Source: Streptomyces glaucescens
GTDB taxonomy: Bacteria; Actinomycetota; Actinomycetes; Streptomycetales; Streptomycetaceae
Direction: 5' to 3'
DNA: 64,000 nt
NCBI RefSeq assembly: GCF_000761215.1
Contig: NZ_CP009438.1
Coordinates: 3,527,001 to 3,591,000, forward strand
Numbering within the stretch: position 1 is the stretch's first letter; each line of letters begins with the position of its first letter. A program made the translations under genes and the position numbers. Below are positions 42,306-49,374 of the stretch, piece after piece. Below the pieces are notes generated by a model that did no database searches, was not told the origin of the DNA, and saw nothing but the letters and a program-made list of their open reading frames with translations.

Positions 42306-44423
42306 ATGTCCTCGAACGTCGTTCACCTGCACAAAGACCCGACCCCCGACCCGGCCCCCGTCACAACACTGACCGTGGTCCCCGGCGCGTCGGCCGCACG
42401 CCCGGTGCCGCTGTGGGTGCGCTCCGGTCGCGCGATCCGCCGCGCGGTCACCGACGAGCGGACCAAGAGCGCCGCCCGTGCGTTCGTGCGGCACAACGCC
42501 TACGTGATGGGTGGGGCGAAGATCGTGGCCCGCCGCACCTGGGACGGCCGCACCGGCTCGCGCTACGAGCGGATGCTGCGGGCCGCCGAGGCGGCCGGCA
42601 ACCACGAGGTGGCCGCCGAGTGGGAGGAGCGCCTGCAGCGCTTCCGCGAGGCACGCCACCGCCGGCGCATGGACCTGCTCCATTCGCCCATCGACGCCGC
42701 CAAGGGCGTAGCCGTGACGACCGGCATGGGCATCGGTGGCCTGGTCGCCCTCGGTGTCGTGCTGGCCATCGCCAACAAGGACGCGGCAGACGTGATCACG
42801 CCGCTCCAGGCGGTCATCGAATTCATCGCCCTGATGATCCGCATCGTCCAGATCGTGTGGGGCCCACTCGTGAGCATCGGCCCGTTCCTGGCGCTGCTGG
42901 CGCTGTGGTCGGTCGGCCGCCACCAGCAGGCAGCACCGCAGTGGGCCCTGCCCGCCAACGTCCGCAACGGCGAGGGCGAGCCGATCACCCCGTCCATCGT
43001 GGTCAAGGCCCTGCGCGACCTCGGCATCCCCGCCCTGCGCAAGGCCATCCAGGAGATGGGCGACGCCGGCGCCTCCATGCTGTCCCCGATCGTGATCGCC
43101 GGATGCGGCGTCGAGGTCGACGTGACCCTGCCGTCGGGGGTGTCGACGAACGAGGTGCAGAGCAAGCGGCGCAAGCTCGCAGAGAACCTGTCCCGGCACG
43201 AGCACGAGGTGTTCATCACGATCCCGCAGGCCGCGCGCACGGTGCGGCTGTGGGTGGCCGACTCCGGCGCTTTGGACGAGCCGATCGGCCCGTCCCCGCT
43301 GGTCACCGACGAGACACTGACCGCCGACTACGCCAAGGGCAAGGCCCCGTGGGGTCAGGACCTGCGCGGCGACGCCGCGCAGATCAGCCTGTATCAGCGG
43401 CACCTGCTGGTCACCGGCTTGTCCAACCAGGGCAAGACCGCCTCGCTGCGGGCGCTCGCCCTGTGGCTGGCCCTGGACCGTTCGGTTCAGTTCTGGCTCG
43501 CCGACCTCAAGGGCGTGGGCGACTGGGCCATGTTCGACGGCCTCGCCCAGGTGCTCATCCAGGGCCCGACCGACGACCACGTCATCCAGGCCACCGAGAT
43601 GGTCGAGGACGCGGTGGAGGAGATGAACCGGCGCATCGAGGCCCGGCGCACCGACCCGAACGCGACGTTCCCGCCGCTCATCGTCCTGGTCGACGAGGCG
43701 CAGGTGGCGTTCATGTGCCCGGCCAAGGACGACGACGGACGCCCCTACGGCGGCTCCAAGGCCACCTCCCGCTACTTCATGGCCGTCCGCAAGATCCACA
43801 ACCAGGGGCGGGCCGTGGACGTGCTGATGTGGCAGGGCACGCAGGACCCCACCGACCAAAACCTGCCCAAACTCGTGCGCGAGGGCGCCCACACCCGCGC
43901 ATCCCTCGCGCTGGGCACCGAGCAGCAGTCCCGCATGGCGCTCGGGGACAAAGCCGTCAACGGCGGCGCCGCCCCGCACCTGCTGCGCCAGGGCCTGGAC
44001 AAGGGAACCCTGGTCGTCGCCTCCGACGGCATCACCATCCCTGCCGGCCAGGCGTCCATCACGGTGCGCACCCACTTCATCGACGACGAACCGGCCGCCG
44101 AGATCGCCGACCGGGCCAAGGCCCTGCGCGACGGCGTCACCACCCTGCACACCATCGACCGCACAGTGGAGCACGACCCGCTCACCGACATCGCCGCCGT
44201 CATCGGGGACGCGCCCCGGCTGCGCACCCAGGACGTCATCAAGCGGCTGTCCGCGATGAACCCCGAGGCGTACGGCGACTGGTCGCCAGTCGACCTCACC
44301 CGCGTCCTGGAGGCCGCCGGCGCCGAGCCGTACAAGTCCGACGGCCGCATGGTCGTCGGCCGCGACCGCGTCGCCCGCGCCCTCGCCGAACGCGACGCCG
44401 AGGATTCCGCTTCCGCCTCCTGA
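42306..44423 (+). CDS. traB: FtsK/SpoIIIE-type DNA translocase TraB (TraSA-like)
   Basis: 705 residues from ATG 42306, with CAGGAGA upstream. It is the only protein needed for AICE transfer: a membrane-bound hexamer that pumps double-stranded DNA. Two or three membrane segments lie near residues 135-215 (GVAVTTGMGIGGLVALGVVL; FIALMIRIVQIVWGPLVSIG; FLALLALWSV). Walker A is GLSNQGKT at residues 371-378; Walker B is LIVLVDEAQ with D463. KIHNQGRAVDVLMWQGTQDP is the FtsK sensor region. The C-terminal RLRTQDVIKRLSAMN resembles a winged-helix DNA-recognition domain that in pSVH1 TraB reads 8-bp repeats at clt. Confidence 0.93.
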   Translation: MSSNVVHLHKDPTPDPAPVTTLTVVPGASAARPVPLWVRSGRAIRRAVTDERTKSAARAFVRHNAYVMGGAKIVARRTWDGRTGSRYERMLRAAEAAGNHEVAAEWEERLQRFREARHRRRMDLLHSPIDAAKGVAVTTGMGIGGLVALGVVLAIANKDAADVITPLQAVIEFIALMIRIVQIVWGPLVSIGPFLALLALWSVGRHQQAAPQWALPANVRNGEGEPITPSIVVKALRDLGIPALRKAIQEMGDAGASMLSPIVIAGCGVEVDVTLPSGVSTNEVQSKRRKLAENLSRHEHEVFITIPQAARTVRLWVADSGALDEPIGPSPLVTDETLTADYAKGKAPWGQDLRGDAAQISLYQRHLLVTGLSNQGKTASLRALALWLALDRSVQFWLADLKGVGDWAMFDGLAQVLIQGPTDDHVIQATEMVEDAVEEMNRRIEARRTDPNATFPPLIVLVDEAQVAFMCPAKDDDGRPYGGSKATSRYFMAVRKIHNQGRAVDVLMWQGTQDPTDQNLPKLVREGAHTRASLALGTEQQSRMALGDKAVNGGAAPHLLRQGLDKGTLVVASDGITIPAGQASITVRTHFIDDEPAAEIADRAKALRDGVTTLHTIDRTVEHDPLTDIAAVIGDAPRLRTQDVIKRLSAMNPEAYGDWSPVDLTRVLEAAGAEPYKSDGRMVVGRDRVARALAERDAEDSASAS

Positions 44424-44442
44424 ACCCAGGGAGGCCACCGCG

Positions 44443-44596
44443 TCCGGGTCAGGGAGGCAGGGAGAACTCCCTAAACCCCTCCCTGACCCGCATCCCTGGC
44501 CCTGACCAGCACAAATGATCCATCAGGGAGTCAGGGAGGCGCCCAGCTCAGCGCTCCCGAAACCCCCTGACCAGCCACCCCACGAGGGGGTGGCTC
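44443..44596. other. Repeat-rich candidate clt (transfer locus) downstream of traB
   Basis: In the 207 bases after traB the core GTCAGG or its complement occurs five times (44449, 44483, 44501, 44530, 44567). CGGGTCAGGGAGG (44445-44457) and its exact complement (44478-44490) form a 13-base stem enclosing an inner AGGGAG/CTCCCT hairpin (44459-44472). TCCGGGTC at 44443-44450 is the complement of GACCCGGA, which I remember as the pSVH1 TraB recognition repeat. A further GCCACCCC/GGGGTGGC hairpin ends the region and may terminate traB mRNA. Confidence 0.55.
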
Positions 44597-44630
44597 CGCC
44601 TCCCTCACCCAGCACCGGAAGGGATTCCGC

Positions 44631-45137
44631 ATGTCCCCCGAGACGCCCCCTGGTACTGCCCAGCCTGCCGCCACGATGAGCGACGAGGTGGCCGCCGCCG
44701 AGGCCCGCCGGATCATCGCCGACGCCTACCGACCCACCGCCGCAACGCCCACGGCGTACCGCGACGACAGCCCGCTGCCCCACATCGGCAGCACCCCGCC
44801 CGTGGCCCAGCCGGGGCGGCCCCCGATGAGCCAGGGCGCCACCGACGCGAGCGTCTTGATGCTGTCCGGCGGAGCGGCCGTCTCCATGACCGGGCTCACT
44901 GCCGCCGTGCTCATGTACGCCTCCCACACCGCCAACCCGGTGGTGTGCGCGATCGTCTTCGGCGCTCCCACGGCGTTCCTGCTCGCCCTCGCCCGGCTGG
45001 CCAAGCGCGCCAAGCCCGCCCCGGAAATCCACCAGCACTACACCGGCCCCGTCCACCAGGACCAGCGCACCCTCCACACCACCACCCGCGGCGTGTGGGC
45101 GAAGACCAACAACCACGACGACGGGACCACCCGATGA
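44631..45137 (+). CDS. SpdB3-like membrane protein
   Basis: 168 residues from ATG 44631, with GGAAGGGA upstream. The N-terminal ~75 residues are Pro/Ala/Thr-rich with AAAEARRIIADAYRPTA; two membrane segments follow (LMLSGGAAVSMTGLTAAVLM; VVCAIVFGAPTAFLLALARL), then a basic KRAKPAPEIHQHYTGPVHQ tail. Topology and place after traB match the Spd proteins of Streptomyces elements. The stop overlaps the next ATG by four bases. Confidence 0.6.
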   Translation: MSPETPPGTAQPAATMSDEVAAAEARRIIADAYRPTAATPTAYRDDSPLPHIGSTPPVAQPGRPPMSQGATDASVLMLSGGAAVSMTGLTAAVLMYASHTANPVVCAIVFGAPTAFLLALARLAKRAKPAPEIHQHYTGPVHQDQRTLHTTTRGVWAKTNNHDDGTTR

Positions 45138-45316
45138 AACGCACCTACCACTTCACCGCCACCGTCAGCGACGGCACCCACCACGTCGGCGAGTGCGCCG
45201 GCACCGTCCGCGCCACCTCCGAGGCCACCGCCCGCGAAGCAGTCGCCGAATGGGTCCGCATGAACGGCGCCGACAAGGGCCGCACCTGGCGCGCCACCCG
45301 CATCGAACTCCGCTAG
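45134..45316 (+). CDS. Small AICE protein, 60 residues
   Basis: From ATG 45134, overlapping the previous stop (ATGA). MKRTYHFTATVSDGTHHVGE opens a beta-like sequence, with TSEATAREAVAEWVRMNGAD helix behind it. It resembles small mobile-element transfer proteins in the same position of other Streptomyces elements. No function assigned. Confidence 0.6.
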   Translation: MKRTYHFTATVSDGTHHVGECAGTVRATSEATAREAVAEWVRMNGADKGRTWRATRIELR

Positions 45317-45330
45317 CAGGAAGGAACGTC

Positions 45331-45408
45331 GTGTTCGAGATCCGAGCCATCTGCGACCCGCGCACCTACGTCCGACAGCAGTACGCCCACTGGGCCCAGC
45401 ACCACTAG
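45331..45408 (+). CDS. SpdA-like micro-protein, apparently shortened
   Basis: 25 residues from GTG 45331 with a strong AGGAAGGAA ribosome-binding site 6-8 bases upstream. The start, MFEIRAICDP, matches the N-terminus I remember for the ~60-residue mobile-element transfer protein SpdA, but a TAG ends it at 45406-45408 after RTYVRQQYAHWAQHH. Either a natural micro-protein or a truncated relic. Confidence 0.5.
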   Translation: MFEIRAICDPRTYVRQQYAHWAQHH

Positions 45409-45415
45409 CTACGCC

Positions 45416-45458
45416 AAGGGCGGCCCCCGCATCTCGCCAAAGAACCGGGGCCGCCCTT
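45416..45458 (+). terminator. Terminator of the traB-spd operon
   Basis: AAGGGCGGCCCC (45416-45427) pairs over 12 bases with GGGGCCGCCCTT (45447-45458). It separates the transfer genes from the methyltransferase/replication genes. Confidence 0.85.
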
Positions 45459-45497
45459 GCTCATCCAGCACCATCCAAGGAACTGGAGACATCCAGC

Positions 45498-46604
45498 ATG
45501 ACCCAACCCACCGACATCCGGCGAGTGCCCGGCTCGCCGCCGACGATCCTGGCGCTGTGCGCCGGCTACGGCGGACTGGAAGCCGCGATCCGGGCCCGCA
45601 TCGGCGGCCAGGTCGCCGCCTACGCCGAGAACGACCCGCACGCCGCCGCCGTGTTCAGCTACCGGCACCCCGGGGTGCCGAACCTGGGGGACATCCGCAC
45701 CGTCGACTGGGACCAGGTCCGCGCCCTGTACCGGCCGGACGTGATCGGTGCCGGCTTCCCCTGCCGCAACACCTCCAACGCCGGACGAAGGGATGGCATC
45801 CATGGGCAGTGGTCGCGGGTCTGGAAAAACGTCGCTGAGGCTGTGGGCCACCTTCGACCGCGCCTCGTCTTCCTGGAAAACGTGGCGGCGCTCCGCTCGC
45901 GGGGGCTGGACGTCGTCGCCGCGGACCTGGCCGCGCACGGGTATGACGCGCGGTGGACATGCGTACGCGCTGGTGACGCCCAAGTCGGCGCCCCGCACGA
46001 ACGCGACCGCTGGTTCGCAGTTGCCCATCCCGCTGATGCCGACCCCCACCAGCTCGGACGGCACTGGCGGCCCCGGCACCAGCCCGAAACGCAAGGGCGG
46101 GATGAACCTGCGCACCGCCGTCACCAAGCTGCCCCCGCCCCCGACGGAGCCGTGAGCCTGCTGCCCACGCCGGCAGCACGGGACTGGAAGTCCGGAGCAT
46201 CGAACCTGCTCCAGCGCAACGCCCGCCCGCTCAACGAGGTGGCCGTGAACCTCCTCGCCGGCGTGGACACCACCCCGTCCGGGCCGGTCCCGCTGGACGA
46301 ACGGTGGGTGGCCGCCGACGGCACCGACTATGGGCCCGCGATCCGCCGTTGGGAGCGCATCACCGGACGGCCGGCGCCCTGCCCGACCGAACCCGGCACG
46401 CGCGGCAACAGGCGGCTGTCGCCGCTGTTCACCGAGTGGATGATGGGCCTGCCCGAAGGATGGGTCACCGCCGTGCCCGGCATCCCCCGCAAGGAACAGC
46501 TCAAGATTCTCGGCAACGGCGCCGTACCCCGCCAGGCCCACCACGCCTACGGCTGGCTCCTCGGCAGCTCTGCGGCCATGCCGGCGAGGGAGGTGGCGGC
46601 GTGA
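45498..46604 (+). CDS. DNA (cytosine-5) methyltransferase with a frame-ambiguous middle
   Basis: 368 residues from ATG 45498. Motif I is LALCAGYGGLEAAI; motif IV GAGFPCRNTSNAG has the catalytic Cys89; motif VI RPRLVFLENVAAL has Glu127; motif VIII is VGAPHERDRWFAVA; motif X is ILGNGAVPRQAHHAYGWL. It transfers methyl from SAM to DNA cytosine, possibly protecting the element from host restriction; no cognate endonuclease is present. Between ~46030 and 46150 codon use in this frame is poor (many A/T-ended codons, His/Arg/Gln-rich) while the +1 frame looks coding. The frame returns at 46152 with SLLPTPAARDWKSGASN. See the overlapping frame entry. Confidence 0.85.
   Translation: MTQPTDIRRVPGSPPTILALCAGYGGLEAAIRARIGGQVAAYAENDPHAAAVFSYRHPGVPNLGDIRTVDWDQVRALYRPDVIGAGFPCRNTSNAGRRDGIHGQWSRVWKNVAEAVGHLRPRLVFLENVAALRSRGLDVVAADLAAHGYDARWTCVRAGDAQVGAPHERDRWFAVAHPADADPHQLGRHWRPRHQPETQGRDEPAHRRHQAAPAPDGAVSLLPTPAARDWKSGASNLLQRNARPLNEVAVNLLAGVDTTPSGPVPLDERWVAADGTDYGPAIRRWERITGRPAPCPTEPGTRGNRRLSPLFTEWMMGLPEGWVTAVPGIPRKEQLKILGNGAVPRQAHHAYGWLLGSSAAMPAREVAA
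45793..46155 (+). other. Overlapping +1 reading frame inside the methyltransferase gene
   Basis: Open from at least 45748 to a TGA at 46153-46155; candidate starts are ATG 45793 or 45802, with GAAGGG just before. Codon third positions are largely G/C. The product has WATFDRASSSWKTW, TWPRTGMTRGGHAYAL, SAPRTNATAGS and LMPTPTSSDGTGGPG, phrases I know from phage methylase-associated proteins, where they run directly into PTPxARDWKSG. Here that continuation is in the methyltransferase frame, and GTG 46152 overlaps this frame's TGA. Could be a dual-coding region, a programmed or accidental frameshift, or a coincidence of shadow frames. Confidence 0.4.
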
Positions 46605-47494
46605 ACAACCCCCTGCTTAGCGCAGCGCTGGAGGCCGCAGAACGTGGCTGGCACGTTTTCCCTCTGCGTCCCGGCACCAAGCGCCCCGCCCTGCACGGCG
46701 CCAAGTCGTGCACCGGCACCGGGCCGTGCGCCGGCGGGCACGTGAAGTGGGAGCAGCGCGCCACCACCGACCCCGACCGCATCCGCGCCGCCTGGTCGCG
46801 GGCCCCGTACAACGTCGGCATCGCCACCGGCCCCTCCGGGCTGCTGGTCGTCGACCTGGACACGCCCGAGCACAAGGGCAGTTCGGACGCGCCTGACGGC
46901 GCGGCAACCTTCCAGGCGCTCTGCGAGCGCACCGGGCACGCCGTCCCCACCACCTACCGCACCCGGACCCCGAGCGGCGGACACCACCTGTACTTCACCG
47001 CCCCCGCCGGCCAACGGCTGCCCAGCACCGTGGAATTCCTCGCCGACTCCGTCGACACCCGCGCCTGGGGCGGATACGTCGTCGCCGCTGGCAGCACCAC
47101 CCCCGCCGGGGACTACGAAGCCACAGACGGCCGTGAGGCGGCCCCTGTGCCCGGATGGCTGCAAACCACCCTCCGGCCCGCCCCCAAGCCGTCAGGGGCG
47201 CCCTCCGTGGCCGTTACGGGGCAATCCCGCCGATATGCAGATGTAGCACTCGCCAACGAGAGCACCAACGTCGCCCGCGCCCAAGTCGGCGAGCGGGAAG
47301 CGACGTTGTTCCGCGCGGCGCGCGCCCTCGGTCGGTTCGTCGCTTGGGGCGACCTCCCCCGGAGTGTGGTCGAGCAGGCTCTTCAGGAGGCAGGCGAGTC
47401 GGCCGGACTCACCGCGGCCGAGTGCCGCTCCACCCTGCGCAGCGCCCTGAACTGGTCCGTCGCCCACAACACCAGCAGGAGGAATGCGGCATGA
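46601..47494 (+). CDS. Bifunctional DNA primase/polymerase (prim-pol) replication protein
   Basis: 297 residues from GTG 46601, overlapping the methyltransferase stop. The archaeo-eukaryotic primase fold is shown by AAERGWHVFPLRPGTKRPAL, GIATGPSGLLVVDLDTP (metal ligands D85 and D87), TRTPSGGHHLYF (catalytic His) and VDTRAWGGYVVAAGS. A C-terminal helical region (residues ~230-297) follows. In AICEs lacking RepSA this prim-pol protein drives replication of the excised circle. It is coupled to the DUF3631 gene downstream. Confidence 0.9.
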   Translation: MNNPLLSAALEAAERGWHVFPLRPGTKRPALHGAKSCTGTGPCAGGHVKWEQRATTDPDRIRAAWSRAPYNVGIATGPSGLLVVDLDTPEHKGSSDAPDGAATFQALCERTGHAVPTTYRTRTPSGGHHLYFTAPAGQRLPSTVEFLADSVDTRAWGGYVVAAGSTTPAGDYEATDGREAAPVPGWLQTTLRPAPKPSGAPSVAVTGQSRRYADVALANESTNVARAQVGEREATLFRAARALGRFVAWGDLPRSVVEQALQEAGESAGLTAAECRSTLRSALNWSVAHNTSRRNAA

Positions 47495-47847
47495 GCGCCC
47501 CGCCCCGCCCCCTGCTGAAGAGCACCACCCTCACCCCGGCGGACCCGGACGCCGCCCGGCCGGCCGCACCCAAGACGGCCGTGGGCGAGCCGAAAGGCGC
47601 CGCCCGTCAGGGCGTCCCCTCTGCTCTTCGCTCTGACCCGCGCCAGGGAGACGGCCGCTACCCCATCGCGTGGCTGCACATCACCGCACCGCGCGGCGCC
47701 ACCCCGACCGCCACCTCGCGGTGCGCGTGCGGACGCGACCGCAGCGCGATCGGCCACGGCCGGGTGCTCGCCCTCATCGACGACCACACCGCGCACCGCG
47801 ACCTCTGCCCCCTGCGCAACCCCCAGGAAGGAAGGGCCGCCGCATGA
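47491..47847 (+). CDS. Small basic protein between the replication genes
   Basis: 118 residues from ATG 47491 (ATGA overlap). The N-terminal 55 residues are Pro/Ala-rich. The C-terminal part, GRYPIAWLHITAPRGATPTA then SRCACGRDRSAIGHG and HTAHRDLCPLRN, carries three Cys and several His that could hold zinc. This tail recurs in Streptomyces mobile elements as far as I recall. Role unknown, probably a DNA-binding accessory of replication. Confidence 0.65.
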   Translation: MSAPPRPLLKSTTLTPADPDAARPAAPKTAVGEPKGAARQGVPSALRSDPRQGDGRYPIAWLHITAPRGATPTATSRCACGRDRSAIGHGRVLALIDDHTAHRDLCPLRNPQEGRAAA

Positions 47848-48989
47848 CCGACCCCATCGACGGCGCCGCGCTGCTGGACGAGGTGGAAGCCTTCCACCGG
47901 CGCTTCAACGTCTTCCCCACCGATGCCGCCTACGTGGCCGTGGTCCTGTGGGACGCGCACGCTCACCTGCTCGACTGCTTCGACTCCACCCCCCGCCTTG
48001 CCTTCCTGTCCCCCGAGCCGGGGTCGGGCAAGACGCGGGCGCTGGAGATCGTGGAAACACTGGTCCCGCAGCCCATGACCGCCGTGAATGCCTCCGCGGC
48101 GGCCCTGTTCCGGTCCGTCTCCAGCGGCAACGGCAAGCCCACGATCCTGTTCGACGAGATCGACACCGTCTTCGGCCCCAAGGCAGGAGACAACGAGGAA
48201 CTGCGCGGGTTCCTCAACGCCGGCCACCGCCGCACCGGGGTCACCTACCGGTGCATCGGCGACGGCGGACAGCAGACCGTGCAAGCCTTCCCCTCCTACT
48301 GCGCGGTCGCCATGGGCGGTCTCGGCTCCCTGCCGGACACGATCCTGTCCCGCTCCGTCATCATCCGCATGCGCCGGCGGGCCAGGAACGAAAAGGTGGA
48401 GCCGTTCCGGGCCCGCGTCCACGAAGCCGAGGGGCACAGGCTGCGTGACCGGCTCGCCGCATGGGCGGAGCAGGCACGAGAGACGGTGCTCGGGGCATGG
48501 CCGGACATGCCGGACGGGGTGACCGACCGGCCGGCGGACGTGTGGGAGCCCCTGCTCGCCATCGCCGACGCCGCTGGCGGGCACTGGCCCGAGCGGGCCC
48601 GTCAGGCGTGCGTGACGCTCGTGACCGCATCCAAGGCCAACGACAAAGGAAGCCTCGGAGTCCGCCTGCTCACCGACCTGCGCGACCACGTCATGTGCGG
48701 CATCGATCGCCTGCCCACCATCGCCATCCTCGACCGGCTCAATGCCCTCGACGACGCCCCGTGGGCCGACCTGAACGGCAAGCCGCTCGACAACCGGCGC
48801 CTGTCGCGGATGCTCGCGGAGTACATGACGGCCGACAACGAGCCCATCACCTCCCGCAACATCAAGACCGCCGGGAGCGTCCTCAAGGGCTACTACGCCG
48901 CCGATCTCCACGACGCGTGGCAGCGCTACTGCCCCCCACCCCCCGAAAGTCCGCTACCTCCGCTACCCGGCACCGAAAACGCCGCCTGA
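47844..48989 (+). CDS. DUF3631 P-loop ATPase, replication helicase-like
   Basis: 381 residues from ATG 47844 (ATGA overlap). Walker A is PEPGSGKT with K63; Walker B is ILFDEID with D104; an arginine-finger-like SRSVIIRMRRRARNEK follows, and a C-terminal DUF3631 region (LLTDLRDHVMCGIDRLPT; NRRLSRMLAEYMTADNEPI; KGYYAADLHDAWQRY). Together with prim-pol it makes a primase-helicase pair for element replication. The gene end runs into the iteron cluster (first copy at 48951 lies within the last codons). Confidence 0.85.
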   Translation: MTDPIDGAALLDEVEAFHRRFNVFPTDAAYVAVVLWDAHAHLLDCFDSTPRLAFLSPEPGSGKTRALEIVETLVPQPMTAVNASAAALFRSVSSGNGKPTILFDEIDTVFGPKAGDNEELRGFLNAGHRRTGVTYRCIGDGGQQTVQAFPSYCAVAMGGLGSLPDTILSRSVIIRMRRRARNEKVEPFRARVHEAEGHRLRDRLAAWAEQARETVLGAWPDMPDGVTDRPADVWEPLLAIADAAGGHWPERARQACVTLVTASKANDKGSLGVRLLTDLRDHVMCGIDRLPTIAILDRLNALDDAPWADLNGKPLDNRRLSRMLAEYMTADNEPITSRNIKTAGSVLKGYYAADLHDAWQRYCPPPPESPLPPLPGTENAA

Positions 48990-49124
48990 CCAGCCATAAC
49001 GCGGTAGCGGCAACCGGCCCTGGTTGCCGCTACCGCTCCGCTACCCATCCGCTACCGCTACCCCTTCCCGCTACCTCCAACAGGCCCCTGACCTGCGAGG
49101 TAGCGGCGGTAGCGGAAGTAGCGG
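48951..49124. repeat. Iteron cluster with 13-bp-stem hairpin, candidate replication origin
   Basis: CCGCTACC occurs ten times exactly: forward at 48951, 48960, 49027, 49038, 49049, 49055, 49068; reverse (GGTAGCGG) at 49003, 49099, 49108; a near copy AGTAGCGG is at 49117. Three forward copies are phased by exactly 11 bases (49027, 49038, 49049). GGTAGCGGCAACC (49003-49015) and GGTTGCCGCTACC (49022-49034) form a perfect 13-base stem with a 6-base loop. Position after the prim-pol/DUF3631 genes suits an origin; control of xis-int is the alternative. Confidence 0.75.
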
Positions 49125-49173
49125 ACTTCTCAGAGGGGGGCCGAGGACGCCCCCGCATTCCAGGAGGTTCGTC

Positions 49174-49374
49174 GTGCGCACCGCCATGCCCGCAGCCCCC
49201 GAAGCCCTCACCGTCCCGGAAGTGATGACCGCCCTGCGGCTGAGCCGCAGCAAGGTCTACGACCTCATGCGATCCCGTCAATTGGCGAGCTTCACCGTCG
49301 GGCGTTCGCGACGCATCGCCCCCGACAGCCTGCGCGCCTTCATCCAGGCACAGATCGAGGAGAACGCAGCCTGA
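49174..49374 (+). CDS. xis: Excisionase (MerR-like helix-turn-helix)
   Basis: 66 residues from GTG 49174 with a perfect AGGAGG six bases upstream; ATG 49186 is the alternative. LTVPEVMTALRLSRSKVYDL forms the winged-helix recognition unit, and FTVGRSRRIAPDSLRAFIQ the wing and last helix, as in plasmid-type excisionases. It directs the integrase toward excision. Its TGA overlaps the integrase ATG, so the two are co-translated. Confidence 0.88.
   Translation: MRTAMPAAPEALTVPEVMTALRLSRSKVYDLMRSRQLASFTVGRSRRIAPDSLRAFIQAQIEENAA

Noticed and set aside
45498..46604. Complete restriction-modification system
   Set aside because: Only a methyltransferase is visible; no endonuclease gene lies nearby, and the flanking genes are Spd-type and replication genes.
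48951..49124. CRISPR array
   Set aside because: The repeats are only 8 bases, in both orientations and irregularly spaced, with no cas genes; iterons fit better.
49024..49173. 50-codon N-terminal extension of xis
   Set aside because: It translates the iteron repeats; the perfect AGGAGG before GTG 49174 fixes the start.
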